A stretch of DNA of 64,000 nt from Bog-532 sp963824545 (GTDB lineage Bacteria; Actinomycetota; Actinomycetes; Streptosporangiales; Streptosporangiaceae), in NCBI GenBank assembly GCA_963824545.1, contig CAWGPP010000012.1, positions 114,025 to 178,024 of the forward strand, read 5' to 3'. This document shows, piece by piece, positions 54,049-63,876 of the stretch (positions within the stretch are counted from its first letter, which is position 1; every line of letters starts with the position of its first letter). The notes below the pieces were generated by a model, which did no database searches, was not told where the DNA came from, and worked only from the letters and a program-made list of their open reading frames with translations. Position numbers and translations under genes: made by a program.

Positions 54049-54943
54049 GCGGCAATCACCCCGTTCCGCGAACTCCCGGCGCCCCCAGCGGGCGCCGGGA
54101 GCCCAGGGGACCCGAGACACGCACAACGGCCCGGACGCCTCGTGGGCCTCGGACGCCCAAGGCGCCATGGAGGCCCAGTGGCCGCCAGGGGCCCGAAGCG
54201 CCCTAGAGGCTGGCTGGCCCCTGGAGGCCCAGCCGTCCCCGGACGTCCAGGATGTCCTGGAGCCCCCAGACATAACGGGGCCTCGGGGTGGCCCGGGCGC
54301 GTCCCTCCAGGCCCCTGAGGACCCGGAGGCGTCCCCGCGGGCACCTGAAGACCCGGAGGCCGCCGCCCGGCAGATCTGTCTGCGGCTGCTCACCATTGAG
54401 CCGCGGAGCCGCTCCCAGCTCGCGGAGGCGCTGCGGCGGCGGCACATCCCCGGGCCGGCCGCCGAGGCGGTTCTCGACCGGTTCACCCGGGCGGGCCTGA
54501 TCGACGATCCGGCCTTCGCCCGGGCCTGGGTGGAGTCGAGGCACCACAGCCGCGGTCTTTCCCGCCGCGCGCTGTCTGCCGAGCTGCACCGGCGGGGCGT
54601 GGCCGATGAAGACGTCCACGATGCGATCGAGCTGGTTGACGACGACCAGGAGGCGGCCACGGCGCGGCGGCTCATCGCCGGCAAGGTCCGGTCCACCCGG
54701 GGCCAGCCCGCGGTGGCACGGCTCCGCAAGCTCATGGGCGTGCTCGCGCGGAAGGGGTACGGGCCCGCCCTGGCGTACCGCGTCGTGCGCGAGGCCCTCG
54801 AGGCGGAGGGAGCCGAGGGAGCTGAGGGAGCTGAGGGAGCGGAGGCTGGCGGAGTTGAGGCTCTTGAGGCCGAGGAAACGGACATCACAGCGGACATCGC
54901 GGAGCCGGATCTTGACATCAGCCCAGAAAGCTCTCCGTACTGA
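54038..54943 (+). CDS. recX: regulatory protein RecX
   Basis: This 301-residue protein modulates RecA filaments. The RecX domain lies at about residues 108-265 (ARQICLRLLTIEPRSRSQLAE, GLIDDPAFARAWVESR, GLSRRALSAELHRRGV and RLRKLMGVLARKGYG). It has a long Pro/Ala/Asp N-terminal extension of about 105 residues and an acidic C-terminal tail of EGA repeats. The GTG at 54038 overlaps recA by 11 bases, so expression is coupled. Confidence 0.9.
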
Positions 54944-55261
54944 CTTCGCCTCTCTCACCTGGGAAAACGTTTGCCAGAGGCCGTCGTTCGTTGTCCGCCA
55001 CGCCGGGGACTCAAGTCCTCGCAGCTTGCTCAAAACGTTATCTACGCTTAACCTCACGGCAGCGAGGTGTTACTCCGCGCAGCGCGGATGATCATAGTCA
55101 GAACTTCATATAATGCCTGGCCGCAGCCAGCGGTCCATGTCAGCGACCCTTTATGACCGGCCGCACACGTTCGCGTGCAGTACCCCTCGCGCCAGGGCAT
55201 ACCCCTGGTAACGCACGTGCAGTGCCCGGAGACGGGACCTGATGAGCGGAAAGGGGTGACT
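54944..55261. promoter_or_regulatory. recX-rny intergenic region with candidate -10 box
   Basis: This 318-bp gap is richer in A+T than its surroundings. It contains the exact -10 hexamer TATAAT at 55109-55114, about 150 bp before rny, with no convincing -35. I see no gene. It probably carries the rny promoter and a long leader. Confidence 0.5.
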
Positions 55262-56905
55262 GTGAGCGGCGGAATTGCACTCGCGTTCATGGTGATCGGG
55301 CTGCTCGCGCTGCTCGCTACGGTGTTTGCGCTCATCATCGTCTTTCGCAGGTCCGCCACAGGCACCCTGAAAGCCCCGCCGGGCGCTGCCCCGCCCGGGA
55401 TCACCGGCTCGGCGTCGGCGCCAGCCAGTACCGCGGCCAGCACCCAGGAAGCGGCCCGCGAGGCCGAGCGGATCCGCGCGCAGGCCGAAACCGAGGCCGG
55501 GCAGATCCGCGCCCAGGCCAAGGAAGCCGCCGTCCAGGCCGCCCAGGGGCGCCGTGAGGTCGAGGACGAGATACGGGCCGTCAAAGACGAGATCCGCGAG
55601 CTGCGCAGTGACCTCGAGCGCCGGGAGAACCGGCTGGCCGACCGCGAGCAGCGGCTCGACAAGGAGCTGCACCGGCTGGAAGACCGGTCCGCCGAACTGG
55701 ACGAGCGGCACCACGAGCTGGAGCGCCGCGCGGCCGAGATCGGCCGCCTCGACGAGCAGCGGGCCGCCACGCTGGAGCGGGTGGCCGGGCTGACCGCCGT
55801 GCAGGCGAAGGCCGAGCTGGTCTCGGCGATCGGGAACCAGGCCAAACGTGAAGCCGCCCTGATGATCAGGGACATCGAGCACCAGGCCCGGGCCGAGGGG
55901 GAAAAGCGCGCGCGGAAGGTGGTTTCGCTGGCCATCCAGCGCGTGGCCACCGATCAGACCAGCGAGTCCGTCGTCTCCGTGCTGCACCTGCCGGGCGACG
56001 AGATGAAGGGCCGGATCATCGGCCGTGAAGGCCGGAACATTCGCGCCTTCGAGTCCGTCACCGGCGTCAACCTGATCATTGACGACACGCCCGAAGCGGT
56101 CCTGCTGTCCTGCTTCAACCCGGTCCGGCGGGAGATCGCCCGGCTGACCCTGGAACGGCTGGTCCTCGACGGCCGCATCCACCCGCAGCGCATCGAGGAG
56201 GCCTACGAACGCGGCAAGGCCGAGATCGAGCAGCTCTGCGTGCGTTCCGGCGAGGACGCCCTGGTCGAGCTGGGCATCACCGGCATGCACGGCGAGCTGG
56301 TGTCGCTCCTCGGGCGGCTCCGCTACCGCACCTCCTACGGGCAGAACGTGCTCAAGCACCTGGTCGAGTCGGCGCATATCGCCGGGATGATGGGCAGCGA
56401 GCTGGGCATGGACGCGGGGCTGCTCAAGCGCTGCACGGTGCTGCACGACATCGGCAAGGCGCTCACCCACGAGGTCGAGGGCAGCCACGCGCTGATCGGC
56501 GCGGAGATCGCCCGCCGTTACGGTGAGCCGGACGACGTGGTGCACGCGATCGAGGCGCACCATAACGAGGTCGAGGCGCGCACCGTGGAGGCGGTGCTGA
56601 CCCAGGCCGCCGACGCGATCAGCGGGGGCCGCCCCGGCGCCCGGCGCGAGTCCCTGGAGTCCTACGTCCGGCGGCTCGAGCGGCTGGAGCAGATCGCCAC
56701 CGCGCACGAGGGTGTGGAGAAGGTGTTTGCGATGCAGGCCGGCCGGGAGATCCGGGTCATGGTCAAGCCGGACAGCGTCGACGACATCCAGGCCCAGGTG
56801 ATCGCGCGTGACATCGCCAAGCAGGTGGAGGAGGAGCTGACCTACCCGGGCCAGATCCGGATCACCGTGGTCCGCGAGTCCCGCGCCATGGAGTTCGCCC
56901 GCTAA
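55262..56905 (+). CDS. rny: ribonuclease Y
   Basis: This 547-residue membrane-anchored endoribonuclease starts mRNA decay. An N-terminal helix (ALAFMVIGLLALLATVFALI) is followed by a long coiled coil (about residues 60-200), a KH domain with GRIIGREGRNIRAFE at about 250 and an HD domain with HD at 395-396 (LHDIGKALTHEVEGSHA). The GTG at 55262 follows AAAGGGG; the open frame extends upstream to 55175 without a site. Confidence 0.94.
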   Translation: MSGGIALAFMVIGLLALLATVFALIIVFRRSATGTLKAPPGAAPPGITGSASAPASTAASTQEAAREAERIRAQAETEAGQIRAQAKEAAVQAAQGRREVEDEIRAVKDEIRELRSDLERRENRLADREQRLDKELHRLEDRSAELDERHHELERRAAEIGRLDEQRAATLERVAGLTAVQAKAELVSAIGNQAKREAALMIRDIEHQARAEGEKRARKVVSLAIQRVATDQTSESVVSVLHLPGDEMKGRIIGREGRNIRAFESVTGVNLIIDDTPEAVLLSCFNPVRREIARLTLERLVLDGRIHPQRIEEAYERGKAEIEQLCVRSGEDALVELGITGMHGELVSLLGRLRYRTSYGQNVLKHLVESAHIAGMMGSELGMDAGLLKRCTVLHDIGKALTHEVEGSHALIGAEIARRYGEPDDVVHAIEAHHNEVEARTVEAVLTQAADAISGGRPGARRESLESYVRRLERLEQIATAHEGVEKVFAMQAGREIRVMVKPDSVDDIQAQVIARDIAKQVEEELTYPGQIRITVVRESRAMEFAR

Positions 56906-56979
56906 CCCGGCCCGCCCCGGCAACTCAGCAACCAGCGGCTCCGCAGCCAGCGCCCCGGGCGCGTACCCTCGTAACCGTC

Positions 56980-58476
56980 ATGAACGCCTGTCCTCGCACG
57001 TATGAGATCCGCACCTACGGGTGCCAGATGAACGCGCACGACTCCGAGCGGCTGGCCGGCTTGCTCGAGGACGCCGGCTATCGGCGTGCCCCGGGTGGTG
57101 CCACACCGGACGTGCTCGTGTTCAACACCTGCGCCGTGCGCGAGAACGCCGCCGACCGGCTGTACGGCAACCTCGGCCATCTGCTCCCGGTCAAGAACGC
57201 CACCCCCGGCATGCAGATCGCGGTAGGTGGCTGCCTGGCCCAGATGGAGCGCACGTCCATCACCCAGCGCGCGCCCTGGGTCGACGTGGTGTTCGGCACG
57301 CACAACATCGGCTCGCTGCCCGCGCTGCTCGAACGCGCCCGCGAGCGGGAGGAAGCCCAGGCCGAGTTCGAGGAAACGCTGGAGACGTTCCCGTCGGTGC
57401 TGCCCGCCCGCCGCCAGTCCGCCTACGCCGCCTGGGTCGCCATCTCGGTGGGCTGCAACAACACGTGCACGTTCTGCATCGTGCCGAGCCTGCGCGGCAA
57501 GGAGAAGGACCGCCGTCCCGGCGACGTGCTCGCCGAGGTCGGCGCGCTGGCGGCGGACGGCGTCATCGAGGTGACGCTGCTCGGCCAGAACGTGAACTCC
57601 TACGGCGCCGAGTTCGGCGACAAGACGGCGTTCGGCAAGCTGCTCCGCAGCTGCGGGCAGATCGGCGGCCTGGAGCGGATCCGGTTCACCTCGCCGCATC
57701 CGCGAGACTTCACCGACGACGTGATCGAGGCGATGGCGGAAACGCCGAACGTCATGCCGCACCTGCACATGCCGCTGCAGTCCGGCTCGGACACGATGCT
57801 GAAGGCCATGCGCCGCGCCTACCGGCGGGACCGTTACCTGTCGATCCTGGACCGCGTGCGCGCCGCCATCCCGGACGCCGCCATCACCACCGACATCATC
57901 GTCGGCTTCCCCGGCGAGACCGAGCAGGACTTCGGCGAGACCCTCGACGTGGTGCGCGAGGCGCGGTTCGCGGGCGCGTTCACGTTCCTCTACTCACCTC
58001 GCCGCGGCACCCCCGCCGCGACGATGGACGCGCAGGTGCCGCCCGAGGTCGTGCAGGAGCGCTACGACCGGCTCGTCGCGCTGGTCAGCGAGGTCACCTG
58101 GGCCGAGAACCGGCGGCTGGTCGGCACCGCCGCCGAGGTGCTGGTCGCGGAGGGCGAGGGCCGCAAGGACGCCGCGACGCACCGCATGTCCGGCCGCGCC
58201 CGCGACAACCGCCTGGTCCACTTCACGCCGCAGGACACCACCCCCCGCCCGGGCAACGTGGTCACGGTCGCCATCACCCGCGCCGCGCCGCACTACCTGG
58301 TCGCCGACGGAGCGCCGCGCGTGGTCCGGCGGACGCGTGCCGGTGACGCATGGGAGTCCCGCCAGGGCCGTGATGATGTAACGAAACGGGACCTGGCCGG
58401 GGCTCACCCCACGTCCGGCGCGTCCCGGCCGGGGCCAGTAACGCTCGGCATGCCGGCCCTGTCCCGCCCCGCCTGA
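56980..58476 (+). CDS. miaB: tRNA-2-methylthio-N6-dimethylallyladenosine synthase
   Basis: This 498-residue methylthiotransferase completes the ms2i6A37 modification of tRNA. The UPF0004 domain has Cys15, Cys51 and Cys85; the radical-SAM cysteines are Cys159, Cys163 and Cys166 (GCNNTCTFCIVPSLRG). A TRAM domain occupies about residues 370-440. The final 60 residues are an extra disordered tail. It acts on the isopentenyl group added by MiaA, encoded next, 13 bp downstream. Confidence 0.95.
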   Translation: MNACPRTYEIRTYGCQMNAHDSERLAGLLEDAGYRRAPGGATPDVLVFNTCAVRENAADRLYGNLGHLLPVKNATPGMQIAVGGCLAQMERTSITQRAPWVDVVFGTHNIGSLPALLERAREREEAQAEFEETLETFPSVLPARRQSAYAAWVAISVGCNNTCTFCIVPSLRGKEKDRRPGDVLAEVGALAADGVIEVTLLGQNVNSYGAEFGDKTAFGKLLRSCGQIGGLERIRFTSPHPRDFTDDVIEAMAETPNVMPHLHMPLQSGSDTMLKAMRRAYRRDRYLSILDRVRAAIPDAAITTDIIVGFPGETEQDFGETLDVVREARFAGAFTFLYSPRRGTPAATMDAQVPPEVVQERYDRLVALVSEVTWAENRRLVGTAAEVLVAEGEGRKDAATHRMSGRARDNRLVHFTPQDTTPRPGNVVTVAITRAAPHYLVADGAPRVVRRTRAGDAWESRQGRDDVTKRDLAGAHPTSGASRPGPVTLGMPALSRPA

Positions 58477-58489
58477 AGACCGCCGCTCG

Positions 58490-59551
58490 ATGACGGCCGG
58501 AATACCGGGAGACGGGGCGCTCACCACGCAACGGGGCCTCGCCTGGCCGCCGGGCCAGCCAGCCCGGGCGGCCCGCGCCGGCCAGGTCGTCGCCGTGGTG
58601 GGCCCGACCGCGGCGGGCAAGTCGGCGCTCGCGGTCAGCCTGGCGCTCGCCCTCGGCGGTGAGGTGATCAACGCCGACTCGATGCAGCTCTACCGGGGCA
58701 TGGACATCGGGACCGCCAAGCTCACCGCGCCGGAACGGCGGGGCGTACCGCACCACCTGCTGGACATCTGGGACGTCCGCCAGCCCGCCAACGTGGCCGA
58801 CTACCAGCGGCTGGCCCGCGCCGTCATCGATGAGGTCACCGCGCGCGGCCGGGTACCGATCCTCGTCGGCGGGTCCGGCCTTTACATTCGCGGCGCCCTC
58901 GGCGACCTGAACTTCCCCGGCACCGACCCCGCCGTCCGCGACCGCCTGGAAACCGAACTGGCCGCCGATGGCGCCGCCGCCCTGCACGCCCGGCTGGCCG
59001 CCCTCGACCCGGCCGCGGCCGCGGCGATCCTGCCCAGCAACGGCCGCCGGATCGTCCGCGCGCTCGAAGTCATCGAGATCTCCGGCCGCCCCTTCACCGC
59101 GACGCTCCCCGCGTACGAGTCGTCCCGCCCCGCCGGGCAGATCATCCGGCAGATCACCGTGCAGATCGGCGTGCGCGTTCCCCGCGACGAACTCGACCGC
59201 CGCATCACGGCCCGGGTGGAGGCGATGTGGCGCGCCGGCCTGGAGGACGAGGTACGCCGCCTCGAACGCGACGGCCTGCGCGAGGGCCGGACGGCGAGCC
59301 GCGCGCTCGGCTACGCGCAGATGCTGCGGCACCTGGCGGGGGAGTGGACCCTGGAGCAAGCCCACGACGAGACCGTCCGGGCGACCCGCCGGTTCGCCCG
59401 CCGCCAGGAATCCTGGTTCCGCCGCGACCCCCGCATCACCTGGCTCGACGCCGGTCCTGGGGATGATGAGCGCCCCCTGCTCGATCAGGCGATCGCCGTG
59501 CCGGGCGCAGGCCTGCCGCGCCCGGAAAGCGCTCCCGCCGCCTCCCCCTGA
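58490..59551 (+). CDS. miaA: tRNA dimethylallyltransferase
   Basis: This 353-residue enzyme adds a dimethylallyl group to A37 of tRNA. The P-loop GPTAAGKS is at residues 38-45; INADSMQLYRGMDIGTAKLT, HHLLDIWD, GGSGLYIRG and NGRRIVRALEVIE follow. An N-terminal extension of about 30 residues may point to a later start. It is coupled to miaB, and dapF, its usual next neighbour, is not in the window. Confidence 0.94.
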   Translation: MTAGIPGDGALTTQRGLAWPPGQPARAARAGQVVAVVGPTAAGKSALAVSLALALGGEVINADSMQLYRGMDIGTAKLTAPERRGVPHHLLDIWDVRQPANVADYQRLARAVIDEVTARGRVPILVGGSGLYIRGALGDLNFPGTDPAVRDRLETELAADGAAALHARLAALDPAAAAAILPSNGRRIVRALEVIEISGRPFTATLPAYESSRPAGQIIRQITVQIGVRVPRDELDRRITARVEAMWRAGLEDEVRRLERDGLREGRTASRALGYAQMLRHLAGEWTLEQAHDETVRATRRFARRQESWFRRDPRITWLDAGPGDDERPLLDQAIAVPGAGLPRPESAPAASP

Positions 59552-59817
59552 GCGCCCGCCGCCCCTGCCCGGGCCGGTCTCACCATGCCGGTGCTGCGGT
59601 ACACCGGACCGGGCATTGCGGCGTCTGTTATGGCGGGCACTAAATGTCACACCTTCGTGGCATGGTGCATTCGATCGCACTGGCGACGAAGGAGGAGCGG
59701 TGAGGGCTGGTCTCCCTGGATCAAGCGATCGCCGCCAGCTTGACGCGGACCTAGGCAATCCTGGCGGGCCGCCTACCGGCAATCGCACCCAATAGCGCAC
59801 GCGTAAAGAGGCTTGAC

Positions 59818-60777
59818 ATGCGCTCATTCGATAGTTTCTTCCATGCGGCGACCGGGCAGTCGCCGTACACGTACCAGGAACGGCTGGCCCGTGACGGGCT
59901 TCCTGCCGTGGTCCGTGCTCCTACCGGATGCGGCAAGACCGGGGTCGTTCTTGCGTGGCTGTGGCGACGGCTGTACGGTCCGGACCCGGATTCGGTGCCA
60001 CGTCGGCTCATTTACGCGCTCCCGCAGCGAAGCCTTGTTGAGCAGGTCGCAGGGCAGGCAGGCCAGTGGCTGGCCAACCTTGGCATGGCCGATGAGGTCG
60101 CGCTGCACGTGGTGATGGGGGGCGCCGGGGAGACGCAGCGGCAGTGGCGGCTGGACATGTACCGGCCGGCGATTGTGGTGGGTACCGTCGACTCTCTGGT
60201 CAGCAAGGCGCTGAACCGCGGATACGGGATCGCGCGGGCGGCGTACCCGATTGACTTCGCGCTGGTCACCAACGGCGCGCATTGGGTCATCGACGAGATC
60301 CAGCTCTGCCCCGAGTCGACGACCACCTTGCGGCAGCTCGCCGGGTTCACAAAGGCTTTCGGCACGGCCGAGCCGTTCGGCCTGACCTGCATGTCGGCCA
60401 CGGTGCCGGCCGGGCTGCTGGACACGGTAGACAACCCGGTGCCCGGCCCGGGTGAGGTGGTGGCGATCGAGCCGTCCGAGCGGACCGGTGAACTCGCCAC
60501 GCGGCTGGACGCTGCCCGTATTGTGTCGCCGCTGGCCGCTGAGCCCGGCGACTACCCGTCGGTCGCGGCGGCGGTCGCGGACATGCACCGGACGGGCACG
60601 CTCACGCTGGCCGTTTTCAACACCGTCGCTGCGGCCCGGGAGGTGCACAAAACGCTGCGCCGTGGGCCGGTCCCGTGCATCGGCGGCCCGGATGTGGCTC
60701 GGCTCCAGCTTCTGCGCCGGCCATATACTGCGCAACCTGAGCGAACCCGCTGCGTCTCCGGTGTTCTGGACACGTGA
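59818..60777 (+). pseudogene. cas3: Cas3-like helicase of type I-G, truncated
   Basis: This 319-residue frame starts like Cas3 of CRISPR subtype I-G (I-U): MRSFDSFFHAATGQSPYTYQ, Walker A APTGCGKT (residues 34-41), LIYALPQRSLVEQVA, ALNRGYGIARAAYPIDFALV, DEIQ box and MSATVPAGLL. It breaks off within the second RecA domain (TLAVFNTVAAAREVH), after which no motif V, motif VI or HD nuclease can be found. No other cas gene or repeat array is present. It is probably a relic or a rearranged gene; a stand-alone helicase is less likely. Confidence 0.75.
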
Positions 60778-61381
60778 GCAGACAGGAGAGGAAGCCTGCA
60801 CCTGGCCGCAGTTCCGCCATAAGCTGGACTACCTCACCCGCCTCAGCGCCATGTACGGCCGCGACGGCAGTCCGCTGGTCCGCGGCTTCTGCATACCGGA
60901 GCAGGTCACCGGGACGCTGCCGCGGTGGGAGAGGGTCTTGCTGTGGCTGGCTGCCGCGCTGATGGAATCGCTGGGCATCTGGGTGAAGATCTGCGCCGAC
61001 CCCGGCTACGCGGGCACCGACGGATTCGTGCTCGTGCCGGGAGACCGCGCCGTGATAGCGACATGGATCCGGGCCGAGGGCATCTGGTACGCCGGGCAGA
61101 CCACCCGCGCCCCGGACCTGCGGAACTTCAGCGAGGTCGCCGGGTATGTGACCGCCCACTCGGTCACCGACGACGCCACGCCCGCGGGCAGGCTCCGGCT
61201 GCTGGCCGAGTATCTCGCGCTGGACGTGGCCTGGCTTGCGCGCCGTTGCGCCGGGCTCGGCCGGGTCGGCTGCGCCGGGCTGATCCAGCCGCACAGCCGG
61301 CTGCTATCCACCCAGGGCGTCGACGCGGCGCTGCGTTTCGCCGGGAGCATCTCCGCGACGCAGCCAGCCGGGACGCGTTAG
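60761..61381 (+). CDS. hypothetical protein, possibly the 3' part of a regulator
   Basis: A frame overlapping the Cas3 end by 17 bases stays coding-like from about 60715 to 61381. Key segments are DYLTRLSAMYG, LLWLAAALMESLGIWVKICA, GYAGTDGFVLVPGDRAVIATW, AGYVTAHSV and QPHSRLLSTQGVDAALRFAG. I do not recognise the family. It might start at GTG 60761, but the continuity into the Cas3 junction suggests a 5'-truncated gene joined there. It looks soluble, with no membrane helix or catalytic motif I can name. Confidence 0.5.
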   Translation: MFWTREQTGEEACTWPQFRHKLDYLTRLSAMYGRDGSPLVRGFCIPEQVTGTLPRWERVLLWLAAALMESLGIWVKICADPGYAGTDGFVLVPGDRAVIATWIRAEGIWYAGQTTRAPDLRNFSEVAGYVTAHSVTDDATPAGRLRLLAEYLALDVAWLARRCAGLGRVGCAGLIQPHSRLLSTQGVDAALRFAGSISATQPAGTR

Positions 61382-61432
61382 GCTGGCACGCCGCCCCCGG
61401 CTTGCCCGTGTTGAGGTGAAGGGATACACGTT

Positions 61433-62518
61433 GTGGCCACCGCGCGTCCGGCGCCCTGCCGTGTCGATGTCTTCTCCCTGGGCGGGACGATCGCCATGAC
61501 GCGGGAACCCGGCCGGGACACCGGCGCGGTCCCGGCGCTGAGCGGGGAACAGCTCCTGGCCGCGGTGCCCGGGCTCGCCGCCACCGGAACCGAGGTCCAC
61601 GTCCATGAGGTGCGGCAGGTTCCCGGCGCGTCGCTGGAGATCGCCGACGTCATCGAGCTGGCCGGGCTGATCCGCCAGTCCGTCAACTCCGGCGCCGCGG
61701 GGGCCGTGGTGACGCAGGGAACTGACACCATCGAGGAGACCGTCTTCCTGCTCGACCTGCTCTACGACGGCCCGGCGCCGGTCGCGGTCACCGGGGCCAT
61801 GCGCAACCCGGCGCTGGCCGGCCATGACGGCCCGGCCAACATCCTCGCCGCCATCCAGGCGGCCGCCAGCCCGGCGTGCCGGGGGATCGGCTGCGTCGTC
61901 GTGTTCGCCGACCAGATCCACGCCGCCCGCTGGGTGCGCAAGACACACGCCACCAGCCTGACCGCGTTCACCTCACCCGCAGCCGGGCCAGCCGGGTATC
62001 TCATCGAAGGCCGTCCCCGCCTGCTGTGGCACCCCCAGCGCCCGCCGTCCCTGCCGCCCGGCAGCCCGGACCGCCCGGCGCGGGTCGGCATCGTGACCAT
62101 GACCCTCGGCGACGACGGCGAGATGCTCCGCGCGGCCGAGGGGCGGTTCGACGGCCTGATCGTCGCCGCGTTCGGTGCCGGGCACGTGCCCGCCGCCACC
62201 GTCCCCGTCCTGGCCAGGCTGGCAGCGCGGATCCCGGTCGTGCTGGCCTCCCGCACCGGAGCCGGCAGCGTCCTGGCCGCCACCTACGGTTTCGCCGGAT
62301 CCGAGCAAGACCTGCTGGGCAGGGGGCTGATCAGCGCGGGGTTCCTCGACCCCCTCAAGGCACGGCTCTTGCTGCACCTCCTGCTGGCAGGTGGCGCTGA
62401 CCGCGGCCAGATCACCACCGCCTTCGACGTCCTCGGCGTACGCGAGGCCCACGCTGAACAGACGCCAGGACCGCCGGACGCGGAAAGGGCGGGATCTGCA
62501 TGCACAGCCACGAGCTGA
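61433..62518 (+). CDS. asparaginase family protein
   Basis: This 361-residue protein resembles L-asparaginase of the bacterial type, which hydrolyses asparagine to aspartate and ammonia. The nucleophile Thr19 is in LGGTIA; the second catalytic set Thr97-Asp98 lies in TQGTDTIEE; Lys170 in RKTHATS fits the catalytic lysine. No signal peptide, so cytoplasmic. GTG 61433 follows GAAGGGA. It overlaps the PPC-domain gene by 19 bases. A narrower substrate is not certain. Confidence 0.88.
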   Translation: MATARPAPCRVDVFSLGGTIAMTREPGRDTGAVPALSGEQLLAAVPGLAATGTEVHVHEVRQVPGASLEIADVIELAGLIRQSVNSGAAGAVVTQGTDTIEETVFLLDLLYDGPAPVAVTGAMRNPALAGHDGPANILAAIQAAASPACRGIGCVVVFADQIHAARWVRKTHATSLTAFTSPAAGPAGYLIEGRPRLLWHPQRPPSLPPGSPDRPARVGIVTMTLGDDGEMLRAAEGRFDGLIVAAFGAGHVPAATVPVLARLAARIPVVLASRTGAGSVLAATYGFAGSEQDLLGRGLISAGFLDPLKARLLLHLLLAGGADRGQITTAFDVLGVREAHAEQTPGPPDAERAGSACTATS

Positions 62519-62964
62519 CCGCCGGCCGGACCTTCGGTATCCGGTTCGATCCCGGTGAGAGCTTCTTCCCGGCCCTGGCAGAGTTCTGCGACAGTCACCA
62601 CATCCGCCACGGCTACATCCCGATGTTCCTGGCCGCCTTCGCCGAAGCCAACGTCGTCGGCGCCTGCGGCAAGCTCGACAACCCGGACGCGCCGGTCTGG
62701 TCCACAGTGCACCTGACCAACGCCGAGGCGCTCGGCTGCGGCACCATCGCCTACGACCAGCAGGCCGGGCGCATCCTGCCGCACGTCCACGTCACGCTCG
62801 GGCTGAAAGAGCGCGCCGCTGACGGCTACACCAGCCACCTACTCGATGCCCGCGTCCAGTTCCTGGTCGAGATGATCCTGGTCGAGGTAGCCGCCCCGGC
62901 CATGACCCGGCCCGCTGACCCCGCGCTTTACGATGTACCGCGGCTCAGCTTCGGCGGCCAGTAG
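62500..62964 (+). CDS. PPC-domain (DUF296) protein
   Basis: This 154-residue protein is a stand-alone PPC/DUF296 domain (RTFGIRFDPGESFFPALAEF, HGYIPMFLAAFAEANV, RILPHVHVTLGLKE). The histidines in PHVHV fit the metal-binding site of bacterial members. Its role is unknown; plant relatives with AT-hooks bind DNA. The ATG at 62500 lies inside the asparaginase gene, so the two are coupled. Confidence 0.85.
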   Translation: MHSHELTAGRTFGIRFDPGESFFPALAEFCDSHHIRHGYIPMFLAAFAEANVVGACGKLDNPDAPVWSTVHLTNAEALGCGTIAYDQQAGRILPHVHVTLGLKERAADGYTSHLLDARVQFLVEMILVEVAAPAMTRPADPALYDVPRLSFGGQ

Positions 62965-63876
62965 CCCCGGACTCCAGATCCCCGGCGTCCCAGGTCGCTC
63001 GCTTCCAGGTTGCGGCAGGTCCGCAGGCTGGCGCGTGCCAGCCGGCACCGCGGCGTGATTGTTTAGCGAGTTCGAGTTGGCGCTTGCCCCGGATATTTAC
63101 TGGACGGGGCCGGAGGGCCGGAGGATTGCTGTCAGTGCGTGCTGCGAACGAACAGGTGCTCGCCGCCGTGTAATGCAGACCGAGGCGGAGGCCAGGGGGC
63201 GCTCGTGCCGGTGGTGACGACGACCTCGACGCGGCTCTAGCTTCCCATGGGATCAGGCTGCTGGTCTTGCCGCGCCCGGCGGCATCCTGCGTTTCCCGGC
63301 TCGTATCCCTGCCGCAGCTGGGGATACGGGAAACTCTTCCGGGTTGCCCTGTTTGCACGGTTGGCTACGCGGGTGAGCTACGCCGATGGTGACCTGAAGG
63401 CCGTTGCCGAGGCCGCATGCTGCACGGAGCTGGTGGCCTGGCTGTCCCGGCTGGGCTGGGCGTCCGTGGTCCCGCCGCGGACTTGCCTGGGCTGGCGGCC
63501 GACGGTTTCCGGGTGCGGGTCCCGGCGGCACGGCGTCTCCAGCTGGTCATGTCTGACCTGCCGCGGTCACCGGCTTGACCTCAGCCCGCATGCGGGCATC
63601 ACCCGGGATGGATGCACCGGGTCCGGCCAGTGCCAGCCCGGCATGTTCCCGGGGCTGGCATCCCGCCAGGGGTTTCCGGTACCGCGGCCTCCGCGCCGAG
63701 ATCGAGGCGATGGCCGGCAGCACGCCCGGCCGGAGCCGCGCCTGTCAGCTGGCCCTGAGGCAGCGCAATCGCGGATGACCGTGCTAGAGCCCAGCTCGGC
63801 ATGGTGCCCTGCGGCGCGGCTTAGGCGCCCGGATAACTCAGCCGGTCACCTTCCCAAGCGGAGCCAGGAGGAACCC
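62965..63876. other. gene-poor region with probable gene debris
   Basis: I see no intact gene in these 912 bases. A coding-like segment at about 63373-63478 (SYADGDLKAVAEAACCTELV, AWLSRLGWASVVPP) continues in another frame as DLPGLAADGFRVRVPAARRL to a TGA near 63580. It could be rejoined by one base near 63478. A second short stretch (RYRGLRAEIEAMAGSTPGR) ends at 63778. I cannot name either, and they may be remnants of accessory genes. Confidence 0.35.
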
